Shown here in pieces: positions 51,170-61,370 of a DNA stretch of 64,000 nt (position 1 is its first letter; each line of letters starts with the position of its first letter). Both the position numbers and the translations under genes were made by a program. The notes beneath the pieces were generated by a model, which saw only the letters and a list, made by a program, of their open reading frames with translations, was not told the origin of the DNA and made no database searches. The DNA is taken from the NCBI GenBank assembly GCA_963529855.1, contig CAURZK010000002.1, forward strand, positions 434,001 to 498,000, read 5' to 3'. This DNA comes from 34-65-8 sp963529855. Lineage in GTDB: Bacteria > Pseudomonadota > Alphaproteobacteria > Sphingomonadales > Sphingomonadaceae.

Positions 51170-52330
51170 ATGAACGCAGTCGATACACGTATCCCCGGTT
51201 TGCGACCGACCGAGGGGCAGCTTGCGCTGGCGCGGGCGATTGCTCAGGGTCAGGCGCGTCCCGCCGGCGGGATCGAACATGTTCCGGCCGCCGTCTATAC
51301 GGATCCGGAACACTGGCTGCGCGAAAAGGCGGCACTGTTCGACCGGATGCCTCAGGTCATCGCTCCATCCGCCTTGCTGCCCGATCCCGGCATGGCGGTG
51401 CCGCACGATGCCACCGGCCGCCCTCTGCTGATCACCCGCGACAAGGATGGCGCGGCGCACGTGTTCCTCAACGTCTGCCGCCATCGCGGCACGCGGCTGG
51501 TCGAGGGTAGCGAGGCCGTATGCGCCAAGCGGCTGGTCTGCCCCTATCACGCCTGGACTTACCGCCTCGACGGCAGTCTGCTTGCCCTACCCCGGCCCGA
51601 AACCTTTCCCGGCATGGACAAGGGCGGCATGGGCCTGATCGAATTGCCCAGCTGCGAAGCCGGTGGGCTGATCTGGTTTGCGCCGGTCGAAGATCCCGAC
51701 TTTGCTCTTGCCCGCCGCCTGGGCGAGGACTTTGACGCCTTCGGCATGGCCGGCCATCACCTGTTCCGCCGCAAGATGCACCGCGTCGCGGGGAACTGGA
51801 AACTGATCATGGACGCGTTCCTCGAAAGCTACCACGTCACCCGCCTCCATGCCGCCACCATCGGCCCGTTCTTCAAGGATGGGATCACCAGCGGCGACAC
51901 CGTGGGGCCGCACATGCGTTCAGCGGTCGGTCGGCTGGAAGACATGGCCTCGGTCGACCTATCCGATATGGCCGCGCTGCGCCGGGTGGTGACGTTCGCC
52001 TATCAGCTGCTGCCGGCCACGGTGATTGTGCCCAGCCCCGATTACGTCAACGTCATGGTCCTGATGCCGCAGACGCACGATGTTACTCTGGTCGAAGATT
52101 TCATGCTGATCCCCGAAGAGCCTGCAACCGACAAAGCGCGCGACCATTGGGAACGCAGCTGGAACCTGCTCGACGGCGGGGTCTTCGCCAGCGAGGATTT
52201 CCGTGCGGCGGAACTGGGCCAGCTGGGCCTGTCCAGCGGCGCGGTGAGCGAGATTACCCTCGGCACGCTGGAAACCGGCATTCGCCGCTTTCACGAGACG
52301 GTGGCGGAGGCGTTGCGCGGGGTCAACTGA
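51170..52330 (+). CDS. Rieske-type aromatic ring-hydroxylating oxygenase, alpha subunit
   Basis: The 386-residue protein has a Rieske domain with Cys/His ligands CRH at about residues 103-105 and CPYH at about 124-127, followed by a catalytic domain with the mononuclear-iron ligands expected in ESYHVTRLHA (two His). No ferredoxin, reductase or beta subunit gene is nearby, so it may be a homomeric type acting on a choline-, carnitine- or ring-type substrate. The ATG at 51170 was chosen because GAGGACTAGGAAAG lies upstream and the frame before it overlaps the divergent permease. Confidence 0.88.
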   Translation: MNAVDTRIPGLRPTEGQLALARAIAQGQARPAGGIEHVPAAVYTDPEHWLREKAALFDRMPQVIAPSALLPDPGMAVPHDATGRPLLITRDKDGAAHVFLNVCRHRGTRLVEGSEAVCAKRLVCPYHAWTYRLDGSLLALPRPETFPGMDKGGMGLIELPSCEAGGLIWFAPVEDPDFALARRLGEDFDAFGMAGHHLFRRKMHRVAGNWKLIMDAFLESYHVTRLHAATIGPFFKDGITSGDTVGPHMRSAVGRLEDMASVDLSDMAALRRVVTFAYQLLPATVIVPSPDYVNVMVLMPQTHDVTLVEDFMLIPEEPATDKARDHWERSWNLLDGGVFASEDFRAAELGQLGLSSGAVSEITLGTLETGIRRFHETVAEALRGVN

Positions 52331-52347
52331 ACGCCTAGGGGCGGCGC

Positions 52348-53105
<758 letters not shown>

Positions 53106-53106
<1 letters not shown>

Positions 53107-53651
53107 TGCGGATCATCGCGGGAGAATGGCGCGGCCGCAAGCTGACCGCGCCCAAGGGCGAGGCGACCCGCCCGACTGCCGACCGGACGCGCGAGACGCT
53201 GTTCAACATGCTGGCCAGCCGGCTTGGCAGTTTCGACGGGCTGATGGTCGCAGACCTGTTTGCCGGGTCGGGCGCGCTGGGGCTCGAAGCCCTGTCGCGC
53301 GGCGCCGCCCGTTGCCTGTTTGTCGAGCAGGACGCCGACGCAATCAAGGCGATACGTGCCAACGTGGCTGCCTTGGGCGCGCGCGACCGGTGCGACGTGC
53401 GAGCATCTTCGGTTCTCACGCTCGGTCCGGGTTCGGATAGTTACGACGTAATCCTGGCTGACCCGCCGTATGGTACCGGCGCAGGCCAGGTCGCACTGGA
53501 CCGGCTTCTGCGCCTTGGCTGGATTGGCCGCGCCACCTGGATCGCGCTGGAAACCCCGGCCGACGAGGCAATCGATATCCGCGGCCTCACAATCATGGCA
53601 GACCGCAAGGTCGGCAAGGCGAAGCTGAGCTTGCTGCGCCTTGCCGACTGA
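53106..53651 (+). CDS. rsmD: 16S rRNA (guanine966-N2)-methyltransferase RsmD
   Basis: RsmD methylates G966 of 16S rRNA in assembled 30S particles. The 181-residue protein has IIAGEWRGRKL at the start, RPTADRTRETLFNML, the SAM-binding DLFAGSGALGLEALSRGA (about residue 55) and the catalytic ILADPPY. Its ATG overlaps the stop of the pseudouridine synthase gene, so the two rRNA modification enzymes are made together. Confidence 0.96.
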
Positions 53652-53668
53652 CCGCTGATCGCGTCTGC

Positions 53669-54100
53669 TTATCTGGGTTCGTCTGCCTCGGCCTCGTCCG
53701 CAGGCTCAGGCGCGGCGGTGTCGGGCGTCGGCGAAGTAGTGGTTGGCGGCGGAGCGGCGTTAACGTTCGCCTGCGCCTCGATCTGTGTCCAGGCCTGAGC
53801 CTGTGCCGCCGCGTCCAGCCCGCTCAGCGTGACCTTGTTCGCGTCGGACAGGCGCCAGAACAGCGCCTGACGTTCCGGGGGCAGGCTCCAGAAATAGCTT
53901 TGCGTCGGCGCTGGCCATGCATCGTACTTCGCCTGCTGGTTTGCCGGCCAGCCATCGTATGCAGCCTGCTGTTCGGCCGTCAGCGTCGTGGCCGCGGTGG
54001 CTTCCGCCTCGCTTGGCGGCGGCGGTGCGGCATCCTGCGCGGCGACCGGTACGGCGACGGCACCCAGTGCGGCGAGTGAAAGAGCGATATTGAAACGCAT
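53669..54100 (-). CDS. secreted paralogue with repeated WP motifs, copy B
   Basis: The 143-residue protein has a signal peptide (MRFNIALSLAALGAVAVPVAAQ) and a domain with LTAEQQAAYDGWPANQQ, KYDAWPAPTQSYFW and LFWRLSD, ending in a Pro/Thr/Glu-rich tail. It is clearly related to the product of 54359-55111 over about 70 residues (roughly half the residues match). The ATG at 54098-54100 opens the signal peptide. Function unknown; it should be periplasmic or envelope-associated. Confidence 0.78.
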   Translation of the reverse strand: MRFNIALSLAALGAVAVPVAAQDAAPPPPSEAEATAATTLTAEQQAAYDGWPANQQAKYDAWPAPTQSYFWSLPPERQALFWRLSDANKVTLSGLDAAAQAQAWTQIEAQANVNAAPPPTTTSPTPDTAAPEPADEAEADEPR

Positions 54101-54227
54101 GGGAATACTCCTGGTTTGTCCCACGCGACGAACGCGACCTGTTCCGACCTGCGGCATCCCCTGCCGGAACAACCCGGAATTGGAGGCCCGCGCTGAACAG
54201 TGCAAGCGACCGCTCGCTGCCCCGACG

Positions 54228-54261
54228 CTGGTCCGAAACAGCCCACCGGCGAATGTGTCAA
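54228..54261 (-). promoter_or_regulatory. candidate promoter of the copy B WP-motif gene
   Basis: On the minus strand a perfect TTGACA (54256-54261) is followed 17 bases later by TTTCGG, about 130 bases before the start at 54100. The -35 box is strong and the -10 box poor. Downstream of it, 54142-54171 has an inverted repeat GTTCCG/CGGAAC. Confidence 0.35.
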
Positions 54262-54299
54262 AAACGGGGCAGGACGATCCGGGTCCCTACTTCCAAGCA

Positions 54300-54337
54300 A
54301 AAAAAAAAGCGGGCCCTCTCGAAAGTGGGCCCGCCGA
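54300..54337 (-). terminator. intrinsic terminator of the copy A WP-motif gene
   Basis: On the minus strand GCGGGCCC (54327-54334) pairs with GGGCCCGC (54309-54316) around ten bases and is followed by a run of about ten T. It lies about 25 bases after the stop of the 54359-55111 gene and separates the two tandem paralogues. Confidence 0.92.
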
Positions 54338-54358
54338 TTACATGACGATGTCAGGTAG

Positions 54359-55111
54359 TTATTCGCTGCGCGGGGGCTGTGCTGGCGGGTTTGCCGGGCT
54401 GGCGGCGTCGCCTTCACTCGCGGGGCGGCCGGGCCAGTAATCGAGCGGACGATTGCCGTAATTTAGGCCAGCCTCGCGCGGGTTAACGCAGCCATCCTGC
54501 ACCTGGCCACGGCAAGGCGGGTATTCCGTGCCTGGGGTCGCCGCAGGTGCATTCTGCGCCACCTCACCGCGGACGAAGCGCATGTTCCCGCTGGCGGACG
54601 TGGTCGCGGTCGCCGATGCGGAGCCCATCGCGCCCATCGTGGCACTGCTCCCCATTGCCGCGCCCGACGAAGGCGGGGCAGAGGTGGTTGCCGTCGAGGT
54701 TCCCATCGGCGCACTGCCGCCCATCGGTGCGGTTGTTGTCGGGGCCGGCGCGGTAGCTGGCGGCGGAGCACCGGCGAGCTGGGCATTGATGGAAGCCCAT
54801 GCGGTCGTCCGCTGCTCGGGCGTCATCTGAAACACCTGTACGCGCTGCTCATCGGTCAGGGCCCACCAGCCCTGGACCTGCTGCGGGGTCAAGGTCCAGT
54901 AATATGCCTGCACTTCAGCCGGCCACGCGTTGTAGGCAGCCTGCCGATCGGCCGGCCAGCTATCGAACTGGGTCTGCTGCTCAGCCGTCAGGTTGCCTGC
55001 CGCAGTGGTGGCAGTCGCAGCCGTTTCGGTGGTAATATCGGGCGCGTCTTGCGCCGTGGCGGGGATGGAAAGAGCCAGCATCGCAACGCCGGCAAGTATC
55101 GTATATCGCAT
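54359..55111 (-). CDS. secreted paralogue with repeated WP motifs, copy A
   Basis: The 250-residue protein has a signal peptide (MRYTILAGVAMLALSIPATAQ) and the same domain as copy B: LTAEQQTQFDSWPADRQ, AYNAWPAEVQAYYW, WWALTDEQRVQVF and TTAWASINAQ. It then has a low-complexity Ala/Thr/Ser/Pro/Gly/Met stretch (about residues 105-165) and a distinct C-terminal part with two Cys (YPPCRGQVQDGC) ending near LDYWPGRP. No known family is recognised. A strong terminator follows. Confidence 0.8.
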   Translation of the reverse strand: MRYTILAGVAMLALSIPATAQDAPDITTETAATATTAAGNLTAEQQTQFDSWPADRQAAYNAWPAEVQAYYWTLTPQQVQGWWALTDEQRVQVFQMTPEQRTTAWASINAQLAGAPPPATAPAPTTTAPMGGSAPMGTSTATTSAPPSSGAAMGSSATMGAMGSASATATTSASGNMRFVRGEVAQNAPAATPGTEYPPCRGQVQDGCVNPREAGLNYGNRPLDYWPGRPASEGDAASPANPPAQPPRSE

Positions 55112-55209
55112 CGGTCAAACTCCGAATGTCGTCTCCCGTAGACCCCACCTACGCCCCGGGCTGGTATGGGTTCCGCCCCGCCCTTGCGCACGGGCGCCTC
55201 GTTCCCTAG

Positions 55210-57534
55210 TTGTTCGCCGTTGTGATACCTGCAGACCGTGCCTTGCCCGTTACCGCCGATCGCGGCGGAATTCCCCCTTATGCGCAGCGACTTAACCCGC
55301 CGCAGCAGGAGGCGGTCCTGACCACCGAGGGGCCTGTGCTGATGCTGGCCGGCGCCGGTACGGGCAAGACGGCGGCGCTCACCGCACGCCTCGCCCATCT
55401 CGTCGCAACCCGGCGAGCCTGGCCCAGCGAAATTCTATGCGTAACCTTCACGAACAAGGCCGCGCGCGAGATGCGCGAGCGGGTCGGCCACCACATCGGT
55501 CCGGCGGTGGAAGGGATGCCGTGGCTGGGCACGTTCCATTCGATCTGCGCGAAAATGCTGCGGCGCCATGCCGAGCTGGTCGGGCTGCAGTCGAACTTTA
55601 CGATCATCGATACCGACGACCAGTTGCGCGTATTGAAGCAGCTCATCCAGCAGAACGACCTCGACGAAAAACGCTGGCCCGCCCGCCAGCTTGCAGGGCT
55701 GATCGACCGGTGGAAGAACCGCGGCCTTAACCCCGCCGATCTCGATGCGATCGAGAACGAGGCTTATGCCAACGGGCGCGGACAGCAATTCTACCAGCTT
55801 TACCAGGACCGCCTGAAGGCGCTGAATACATGTGATTTCGGCGATCTCATGCTCCATATGCTCAACATCTTCCGCCGCGAGCGTGAGGTGCTGGAGCAGT
55901 ATCGCCGGCGGTTCAAATATATCCTGGTCGACGAATACCAGGACACCAATCAGGTTCAGTACCTGTGGCTGCGGCTGCTGGCGCAGGAGCGCAAGAATAT
56001 CTGCGTGGTGGGCGACGACGATCAGTCGATCTATTCCTGGCGCGGCGCGGAAGTCGCCAACATCCTCAAGTTCGAGAAAGACTTTCCCGGCGCTGCGGTG
56101 ATCAAGCTGGAACAGAACTATCGCTCGACACCGCATATCCTGGGCGCAGCATCCGGATTGATCGCGGCCAACAGCGAACGTCTGGGCAAGACGCTGTGGA
56201 CGGAAATCAACGGCGGCGACAAGGTCCGCGTGATCGGCGTGTGGGACGGGCCGGAAGAAGCCCGCCGCGTGGGCGAGGAGATCGAGCGGCTCGAGCGCGA
56301 GGGTGCGAGCCTCGATAGCGTCGCCATTCTGGTACGCGCGCAATACCAGACCCGCGAGTTCGAGGACCGGTTCATCCAGATCGGTCTCGCCTATAAGATC
56401 ATCGGCGGCTTCCGCTTTTACGAGCGCGCCGAAATCCGCGATGCGCTGGCTTATCTGCGCGTCGTTGCCCAGCCAGCCGATGACCTCGCGTTCGAGCGTA
56501 TCCACAATCAGCCCAAGCGGGGCCTAGGCGCCAAGACGCTGGAAAAGATGCATCAGCATGCACGGCGTACGGGGATGCCGCTTGCCGCGGCTTCGCTGCA
56601 ACTGGCCGATAGTGACGAACTGCCTGCCCGCGCCGCGAACACCATCGGCGGTTTGCTACGCCAGTTTCTCGCCTGGCGGGAGCTGGCGGAAAAGACCACT
56701 CCGGCAGAACTGCTGCGCCAGGTGCTCGACGAAAGCGGCTATACCGCCATGCTCGAGGCGGAACGCACGGCGGAAGCCAAGGGGCGGCTGGAAAACCTGG
56801 GCGAACTTGCCCGTGCAATGGAAGATTACCAGACGCTCGACGACTTCCTCGAACACGTCGCGCTGGTGATGGATAACGATGCTGCCGCCGATGTCGAAAA
56901 GGTCACGATCATGACCATTCACGCGGCCAAAGGCCTGGAATTCGACAACCTGTTCCTGCCGGGTTGGGAGGAAGGCGTATTTCCCAGCCAGCGCACGCTC
57001 GATGAAGGGGGGCTGGCCAGTCTCGAAGAGGAGCGCCGCCTCGCCTACGTCGCAATTACCCGCGCCCGGCGCCGCTGCACGATCACCCACGCTGCGAACA
57101 GGCGCATTTACGGCCAGTGGACCAGCTCGATCCCCAGCCGGTTCATCGGCGAACTCCCCCCCGAACACGTGGATGCCGAGACGACGCTGACAGGCGGCGC
57201 GAGCATGTGGCGCGCGAACTGGAGCGAACAGGAAGACCCCTTCGCTCATGTGTCCGCCGCCCGGCCCGATCGCAGCGGCGCCCGCGGCCCTGGCTGGCAG
57301 CGGGCACTTGCGACCGGGTACGAAACCCGGCCCGCACGCGTGCAGGAAAGCACGCGTAGCGCCGCCAGCTTCGCTGCCAAGCCGCGAACCGACGTGGCCG
57401 TGGGCCAGCGCGTGTTCCACGACAAGTTCGGTTACGGAATCGTCAGCGACCAGGAAGGCAACAAGCTGGAAATCGAATTCGAAGTTGCCGGGACGAAGCG
57501 CGTGATCGACAGTTTCGTGCGGGTGGCCGACTGA
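55210..57534 (+). CDS. uvrD: UvrD/PcrA-type superfamily 1 DNA helicase
   Basis: The 774-residue helicase has LNPPQQEAV (Q motif), Walker A GAGTGKTAAL, FTNKAAREM, LVDEYQDTN (motif II), GDDDQSIYSWRGA (motif III), ENYRSTPHIL (motif IV-like), TIHAAKGLEF (motif V) and LAYVAITRARRR (motif VI). It unwinds DNA in mismatch and excision repair. The start is uncertain: TTG at 55210 follows a stop codon in frame, and a GTG at 55222 is the alternative; neither has a good ribosome-binding site. The C-terminus ends with a Tudor-like VFHDKFGYGIV segment. Confidence 0.95.
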   Translation: MFAVVIPADRALPVTADRGGIPPYAQRLNPPQQEAVLTTEGPVLMLAGAGTGKTAALTARLAHLVATRRAWPSEILCVTFTNKAAREMRERVGHHIGPAVEGMPWLGTFHSICAKMLRRHAELVGLQSNFTIIDTDDQLRVLKQLIQQNDLDEKRWPARQLAGLIDRWKNRGLNPADLDAIENEAYANGRGQQFYQLYQDRLKALNTCDFGDLMLHMLNIFRREREVLEQYRRRFKYILVDEYQDTNQVQYLWLRLLAQERKNICVVGDDDQSIYSWRGAEVANILKFEKDFPGAAVIKLEQNYRSTPHILGAASGLIAANSERLGKTLWTEINGGDKVRVIGVWDGPEEARRVGEEIERLEREGASLDSVAILVRAQYQTREFEDRFIQIGLAYKIIGGFRFYERAEIRDALAYLRVVAQPADDLAFERIHNQPKRGLGAKTLEKMHQHARRTGMPLAAASLQLADSDELPARAANTIGGLLRQFLAWRELAEKTTPAELLRQVLDESGYTAMLEAERTAEAKGRLENLGELARAMEDYQTLDDFLEHVALVMDNDAAADVEKVTIMTIHAAKGLEFDNLFLPGWEEGVFPSQRTLDEGGLASLEEERRLAYVAITRARRRCTITHAANRRIYGQWTSSIPSRFIGELPPEHVDAETTLTGGASMWRANWSEQEDPFAHVSAARPDRSGARGPGWQRALATGYETRPARVQESTRSAASFAAKPRTDVAVGQRVFHDKFGYGIVSDQEGNKLEIEFEVAGTKRVIDSFVRVAD

Positions 57535-57597
57535 TCAGCGGCTAGCCGCATTCATAAGGCATGGTTGCCCGGACTGGACCGCGGCCGGAACCGCGGA

Positions 57598-58992
57598 TCA
57601 GTTGAACCCGACACTCAGGAAATCAGGCATCGGTCCGTTCCACTCACCGGGCGGCACCGGTGCATCATCTTCGTCACGGCGATAACGGGGTGCGCGTTCA
57701 GCGCGGTCGTCGCGGCGCTGGCGCCGTGCCTCACGATCATGGCTCGGGCGGTCGTTGCGTGAGCGATCTTCGCGCGGTTCCGGGCGCCGGGCGCGGCGTG
57801 GGCGCTCCTCACGCTCTTCCCCGATGTCCTCTCCGCGCGGTTCGGGCTCTGGTGCCGGTGTCAGATCGACCCGCACGTCCTTCTTGCCGAACACGGGGAC
57901 CTGGGCACCCGTCAGCTTTTCGACGTTGGCGATAGCTTCTGCATCTTCTTCGGACACCAGCGTAAAGGCACGGCCCTTCGCCCCCGCACGGCCGGTGCGG
58001 CCGATGCGATGGACGTAATCGTCCGGGTGCCACGGCGTATCGAAATTGAAGACGTGGCTGACGCCCTTCACGTCCAGACCGCGCGCGGCGACGTCGCTGG
58101 CGACAAGAATGTTGATCTCGCCGGCCTTGAACCGGGCCAGTTCCTTCAAACGGCTGGACTGGTCCATGTCGCCATGAATCTCGCCGCTGGAAAAGCCATG
58201 GCGCAGCAAGCTCTTGTTGAGCTCACGCACCGTGGTCTTGCGATTGGCGAAGATGATCGCGGTTTCGACCAGATCGTTGCGCAGCAGCCAGCGCAGCGTG
58301 TCGCGCTTGTCACGCGCCTTCACTGGCACCTTGAACGCAGTGATATCCTTGTTGGTCGAAGCCGCGCGGCTGACTTCGATCCGTTTGGGATTGGTCAGGA
58401 ACTTCTTCGCCAGCTTTTCGATCGGCGGCGGCATCGTGGCCGAAAACAGCATCGTCTGGCGGGTTTCGGGCAGCTTGGAGCAGATGAACTCGATGTCGGG
58501 AATGAATCCCATGTCGAGCATCCGGTCCGCTTCGTCGATTACCAGCAGTTCGCACCCGGTCAGCAGAATCTTGCCCCGCTCGAACAGGTCCATCAGCCGG
58601 CCCGGCGTCGCGATCAGCACGTCGACCCCGTCGCCCAGGGCCTTGACCTGATCTCCCATCTGCACGCCGCCGATAAGCAGCGCCATCTTCAGGTCGTGGT
58701 TCTTGCCGTACTTTTCGAAATTCTCGGCCACCTGTGCGGCCAGTTCGCGGGTCGGTTCCAAGATCAGCGAGCGCGGCATCAGAGCGCGGCGACGGCCATG
58801 AGCCAGAATGTCGATCATCGGCAGCACGAAGCTGGCGGTCTTGCCCGTCCCCGTCTGCGCAATTCCGATCAGATCCTTCATCATAAGGACCGGGGGGATT
58901 GCTTCAGCCTGGATCGCGGTCGGCGTGGTGTAACCGGCGTCTTTGATCGCCTGAAGCAGCTTGTCGGAAAGGCCGAGATCGGCAAAAGTCAT
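57598..58992 (-). CDS. DEAD-box RNA helicase, RhlE-like
   Basis: The 464-residue protein has the Q motif (TTPTAIQAEAIP), AQTGTGKT (motif I), PTRELA, TPGR, DEAD in VIDEADRML, SAT, and the C-terminal DVAARGLDV and HRIGRTGR. The tail from about residue 385 is rich in Arg, Asp and Glu, as in RhlE and other cold- or ribosome-related helicases. It unwinds RNA. It converges on uvrD, with 63 bases between the stops. Confidence 0.95.
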   Translation of the reverse strand: MTFADLGLSDKLLQAIKDAGYTTPTAIQAEAIPPVLMMKDLIGIAQTGTGKTASFVLPMIDILAHGRRRALMPRSLILEPTRELAAQVAENFEKYGKNHDLKMALLIGGVQMGDQVKALGDGVDVLIATPGRLMDLFERGKILLTGCELLVIDEADRMLDMGFIPDIEFICSKLPETRQTMLFSATMPPPIEKLAKKFLTNPKRIEVSRAASTNKDITAFKVPVKARDKRDTLRWLLRNDLVETAIIFANRKTTVRELNKSLLRHGFSSGEIHGDMDQSSRLKELARFKAGEINILVASDVAARGLDVKGVSHVFNFDTPWHPDDYVHRIGRTGRAGAKGRAFTLVSEEDAEAIANVEKLTGAQVPVFGKKDVRVDLTPAPEPEPRGEDIGEEREERPRRARRPEPREDRSRNDRPSHDREARRQRRDDRAERAPRYRRDEDDAPVPPGEWNGPMPDFLSVGFN

Positions 58993-59130
58993 ATATCAGA
59001 AATTGTCCGGTTGAGGTGCCGCGAAAAAGCGGCAGCGCGCGGTTCGCAACATAGCACCCGCACAGTCGCCGCGCCCATGCGCGCGAAACGCCGGAAAGTC
59101 AAGGATTGCGAAGCGGCTGCCCGCCCCAGA

Positions 59131-59703
59131 TTACTGGTCGGTGACCAGTACCATCTGCCGCAACCCGCTCAATTCGCACTTGGCGCCGCTTCGGGCCTGC
59201 AGCTTGTCACGGTCGATGCACAGCATCCCGTCCTTGCTTGGCTCGACATAGAAGCCGGAATAGAAATCCTGGGCCCGGCACGATTTCTCAAGGCTGGCCC
59301 GCACGATCCGCTGATCCCGCAGGTACAGCATCAACCGATCGCCCGGCACGCTTTGCGCGGCCGCAATCGAGCGCAGCGGCAGGCATTTGCCCATCTTGCG
59401 TTCGACATAGCGCGCCTGGCGCTGAGGGCGATTGAACTGGGCGACCATGTTTTCGCGTACTGCAGGGCTGATCGGGCTAATCCGGATGGTCATCCGCCGT
59501 TCGATCCGGACCTGCTGCGGCCATGGCCATCCAGTCAACGATTCGACCGCTCGCCAACCCGGCGCGTCCAGATCCATGCGAGGAGCTGGCTGCACCGCGC
59601 CGTCTTCGACCGGCACCATGCGCGCCACATCACGCGGCGGCTGGTCGGCCTTCATCGGAATCAGCAACGCGAACGGTGCAAAATAGGCGAGCAGGCTGGG
59701 CAT
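59131..59703 (-). CDS. hypothetical exported or membrane-anchored protein
   Basis: The 190-residue protein starts with a hydrophobic segment MPSLLAYFAPFALLIPMKA, which may be a signal peptide or anchor, then a mostly polar domain with DVARMVPV, PAPRMDLDAPGW, VRIERRMTIRISP and three Cys (about residues 115-180). The ATG at 59701-59703 opens the hydrophobic segment; the frame continues upstream to 59814. No function is recognised. It stands alone between the DEAD-box helicase and the GlcD-type flavoprotein. Confidence 0.72.
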   Translation of the reverse strand: MPSLLAYFAPFALLIPMKADQPPRDVARMVPVEDGAVQPAPRMDLDAPGWRAVESLTGWPWPQQVRIERRMTIRISPISPAVRENMVAQFNRPQRQARYVERKMGKCLPLRSIAAAQSVPGDRLMLYLRDQRIVRASLEKSCRAQDFYSGFYVEPSKDGMLCIDRDKLQARSGAKCELSGLRQMVLVTDQ

Positions 59704-59856
59704 CGACTGGCTTGCGGATACTCCCGGACGCACGGTTGCTTGCCGCGCGGCATGCCGGAGTGACCTAGCAGCAGCGCTTGAATAGGGGCTTAATTGCAAA
59801 TGGCTGCGGTGCAAGTGCTGGCGATAAGCAGGCCTGCAATCCTATAATGCCGCCTG

Positions 59857-61305
59857 ATGAGCGATCTAATTACCTTTTCCTCGGCTGCAGCCGAGCTCCT
59901 GAGTGAGCGCGGCTGGACGTGCGATCCCGAATTGATGACCCCGTGGCTAACCGATTGGCGTGGCCGTTACACCGGGCGCGCGCTCGGGCTGGCATCTCCT
60001 GCCGACACCGCCCAAGTGGCGGAACTGGTCAAGCTATGCGAGCAACACGGCGTGGGCATCGTGCCCCAGGGTGGCAACAGCGGCATGTCGGGCGGGGCAA
60101 CGCCGGACGACAGCGGAACGGCCGTGCTGCTGTCGCTGCGGCGGCTGGATGCGATCCGATCGATCGATGCGGACGCGGGGCAGATCGTCTGCGGCGCCGG
60201 CGTGATCCTCCAGAACTTGCACGACATCGCCGCCCGCCATTCCCTGCGTTTCCCATTGACGCTTGGCGGCAAGGGGTCGGCGACCGTGGGCGGGTTGGTT
60301 TCCACCAATGCCGGGGGGACCCAGGTCCTTCGGCATGGCACGATGGGCGCTCAGGTGCTGGGGCTCGAGGCTGTTCTGGCAGATGGAACGGTTTTCGATG
60401 CGCTCGCCCCGCTGAAGAAGGACAATCGCGGCTTCGATCTCAAACAATTGCTGATCGGGTCGGAAGGAACGCTGGGCATCGTCACCGCAGCGACATTGCG
60501 GCTGATCCCGCAAATCAGTGGCCGGGCGGTCTTGTGGGTCGGACTCGGATCGATCGCTGATGCGCGCCGCCTGCTTCTGCTGGCGCAGGCCGAGGCAGGC
60601 CCGGCGCTGGAGGGTTTCGAAGTGCTGCCGGCGCACTGCCTCCAGTCGGTTCTGTCCTACCTTCCCGCCGCGCGTTCGCCCCTTGCGGGCGAGCACGCCT
60701 GGCATGCTTTGATCGAACTGGTCAGCGGTCCTGAGGGGGCGGATGCCCTGCCCGCACTGGCAGAACGCCTGCTGGTCGCGGGGCTTGAGGCCGGGCTGGT
60801 GGAAGACGCGACCATTGCCGCGAATGACCGCCAGGCTGAGGATTTCTGGCTGCTGCGGGAATCGATCTCGCCAGCCGAGCGCGCACTCGGGCCCGCGATG
60901 CAGCACGATATCTCCGTGCCGGTCCCTGCCATGGCCGATTTCGTGGAGGCAGCTGTGCCCGCCGTGCAGCAGCGCTTCGCCGGCTGTACCGCAGTGGCAT
61001 TCGGCCACCTTGGTGACGGCAACGTCCACTTCCACGTGCTGGCGCCTCGCGAATCGCGAGCGGCGGATTGGGAAATAGCCCAGGGCAAAGACATCAGCCG
61101 GTACGTTCACGACCTGGTGACGCAGTGGAGCGGTTCGATCAGCGCCGAACACGGCATCGGCCAGATGAAGCGCGATGAACTGGGCCGGCTCGCCGATCCG
61201 GTGCGGCTGGCCATGATGCGCCGGGTAAAGCAAGCACTTGACCCACAAGGCATCTTGAATCCGGGCAAGCTGGTGCCGCTTGCACCCACCGACGCGAGCC
61301 CGTAA
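59857..61305 (+). CDS. FAD-binding oxidoreductase of the GlcD / D-2-hydroxyacid dehydrogenase family
   Basis: The 482-residue flavoprotein has an N-terminal PCMH-type FAD domain with VPQGGNSGMSGGATPDDSG and GGLVSTNAGGTQVLRHG, and a C-terminal cap domain with FGHLGDGNVHFHV and AEHGIGQMKRDEL, the catalytic region of D-lactate and D-2-hydroxyglutarate dehydrogenases. It should oxidise a D-2-hydroxyacid and pass electrons to a quinone or flavoprotein. The exact substrate is unknown. Confidence 0.92.
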   Translation: MSDLITFSSAAAELLSERGWTCDPELMTPWLTDWRGRYTGRALGLASPADTAQVAELVKLCEQHGVGIVPQGGNSGMSGGATPDDSGTAVLLSLRRLDAIRSIDADAGQIVCGAGVILQNLHDIAARHSLRFPLTLGGKGSATVGGLVSTNAGGTQVLRHGTMGAQVLGLEAVLADGTVFDALAPLKKDNRGFDLKQLLIGSEGTLGIVTAATLRLIPQISGRAVLWVGLGSIADARRLLLLAQAEAGPALEGFEVLPAHCLQSVLSYLPAARSPLAGEHAWHALIELVSGPEGADALPALAERLLVAGLEAGLVEDATIAANDRQAEDFWLLRESISPAERALGPAMQHDISVPVPAMADFVEAAVPAVQQRFAGCTAVAFGHLGDGNVHFHVLAPRESRAADWEIAQGKDISRYVHDLVTQWSGSISAEHGIGQMKRDELGRLADPVRLAMMRRVKQALDPQGILNPGKLVPLAPTDASP

Positions 61306-61370
61306 AGCGCGCGCTTCGCGCGGGCGGCTTGCCGTCAGCATACATGTTCAGACCGACCCGGAGAGTATCG

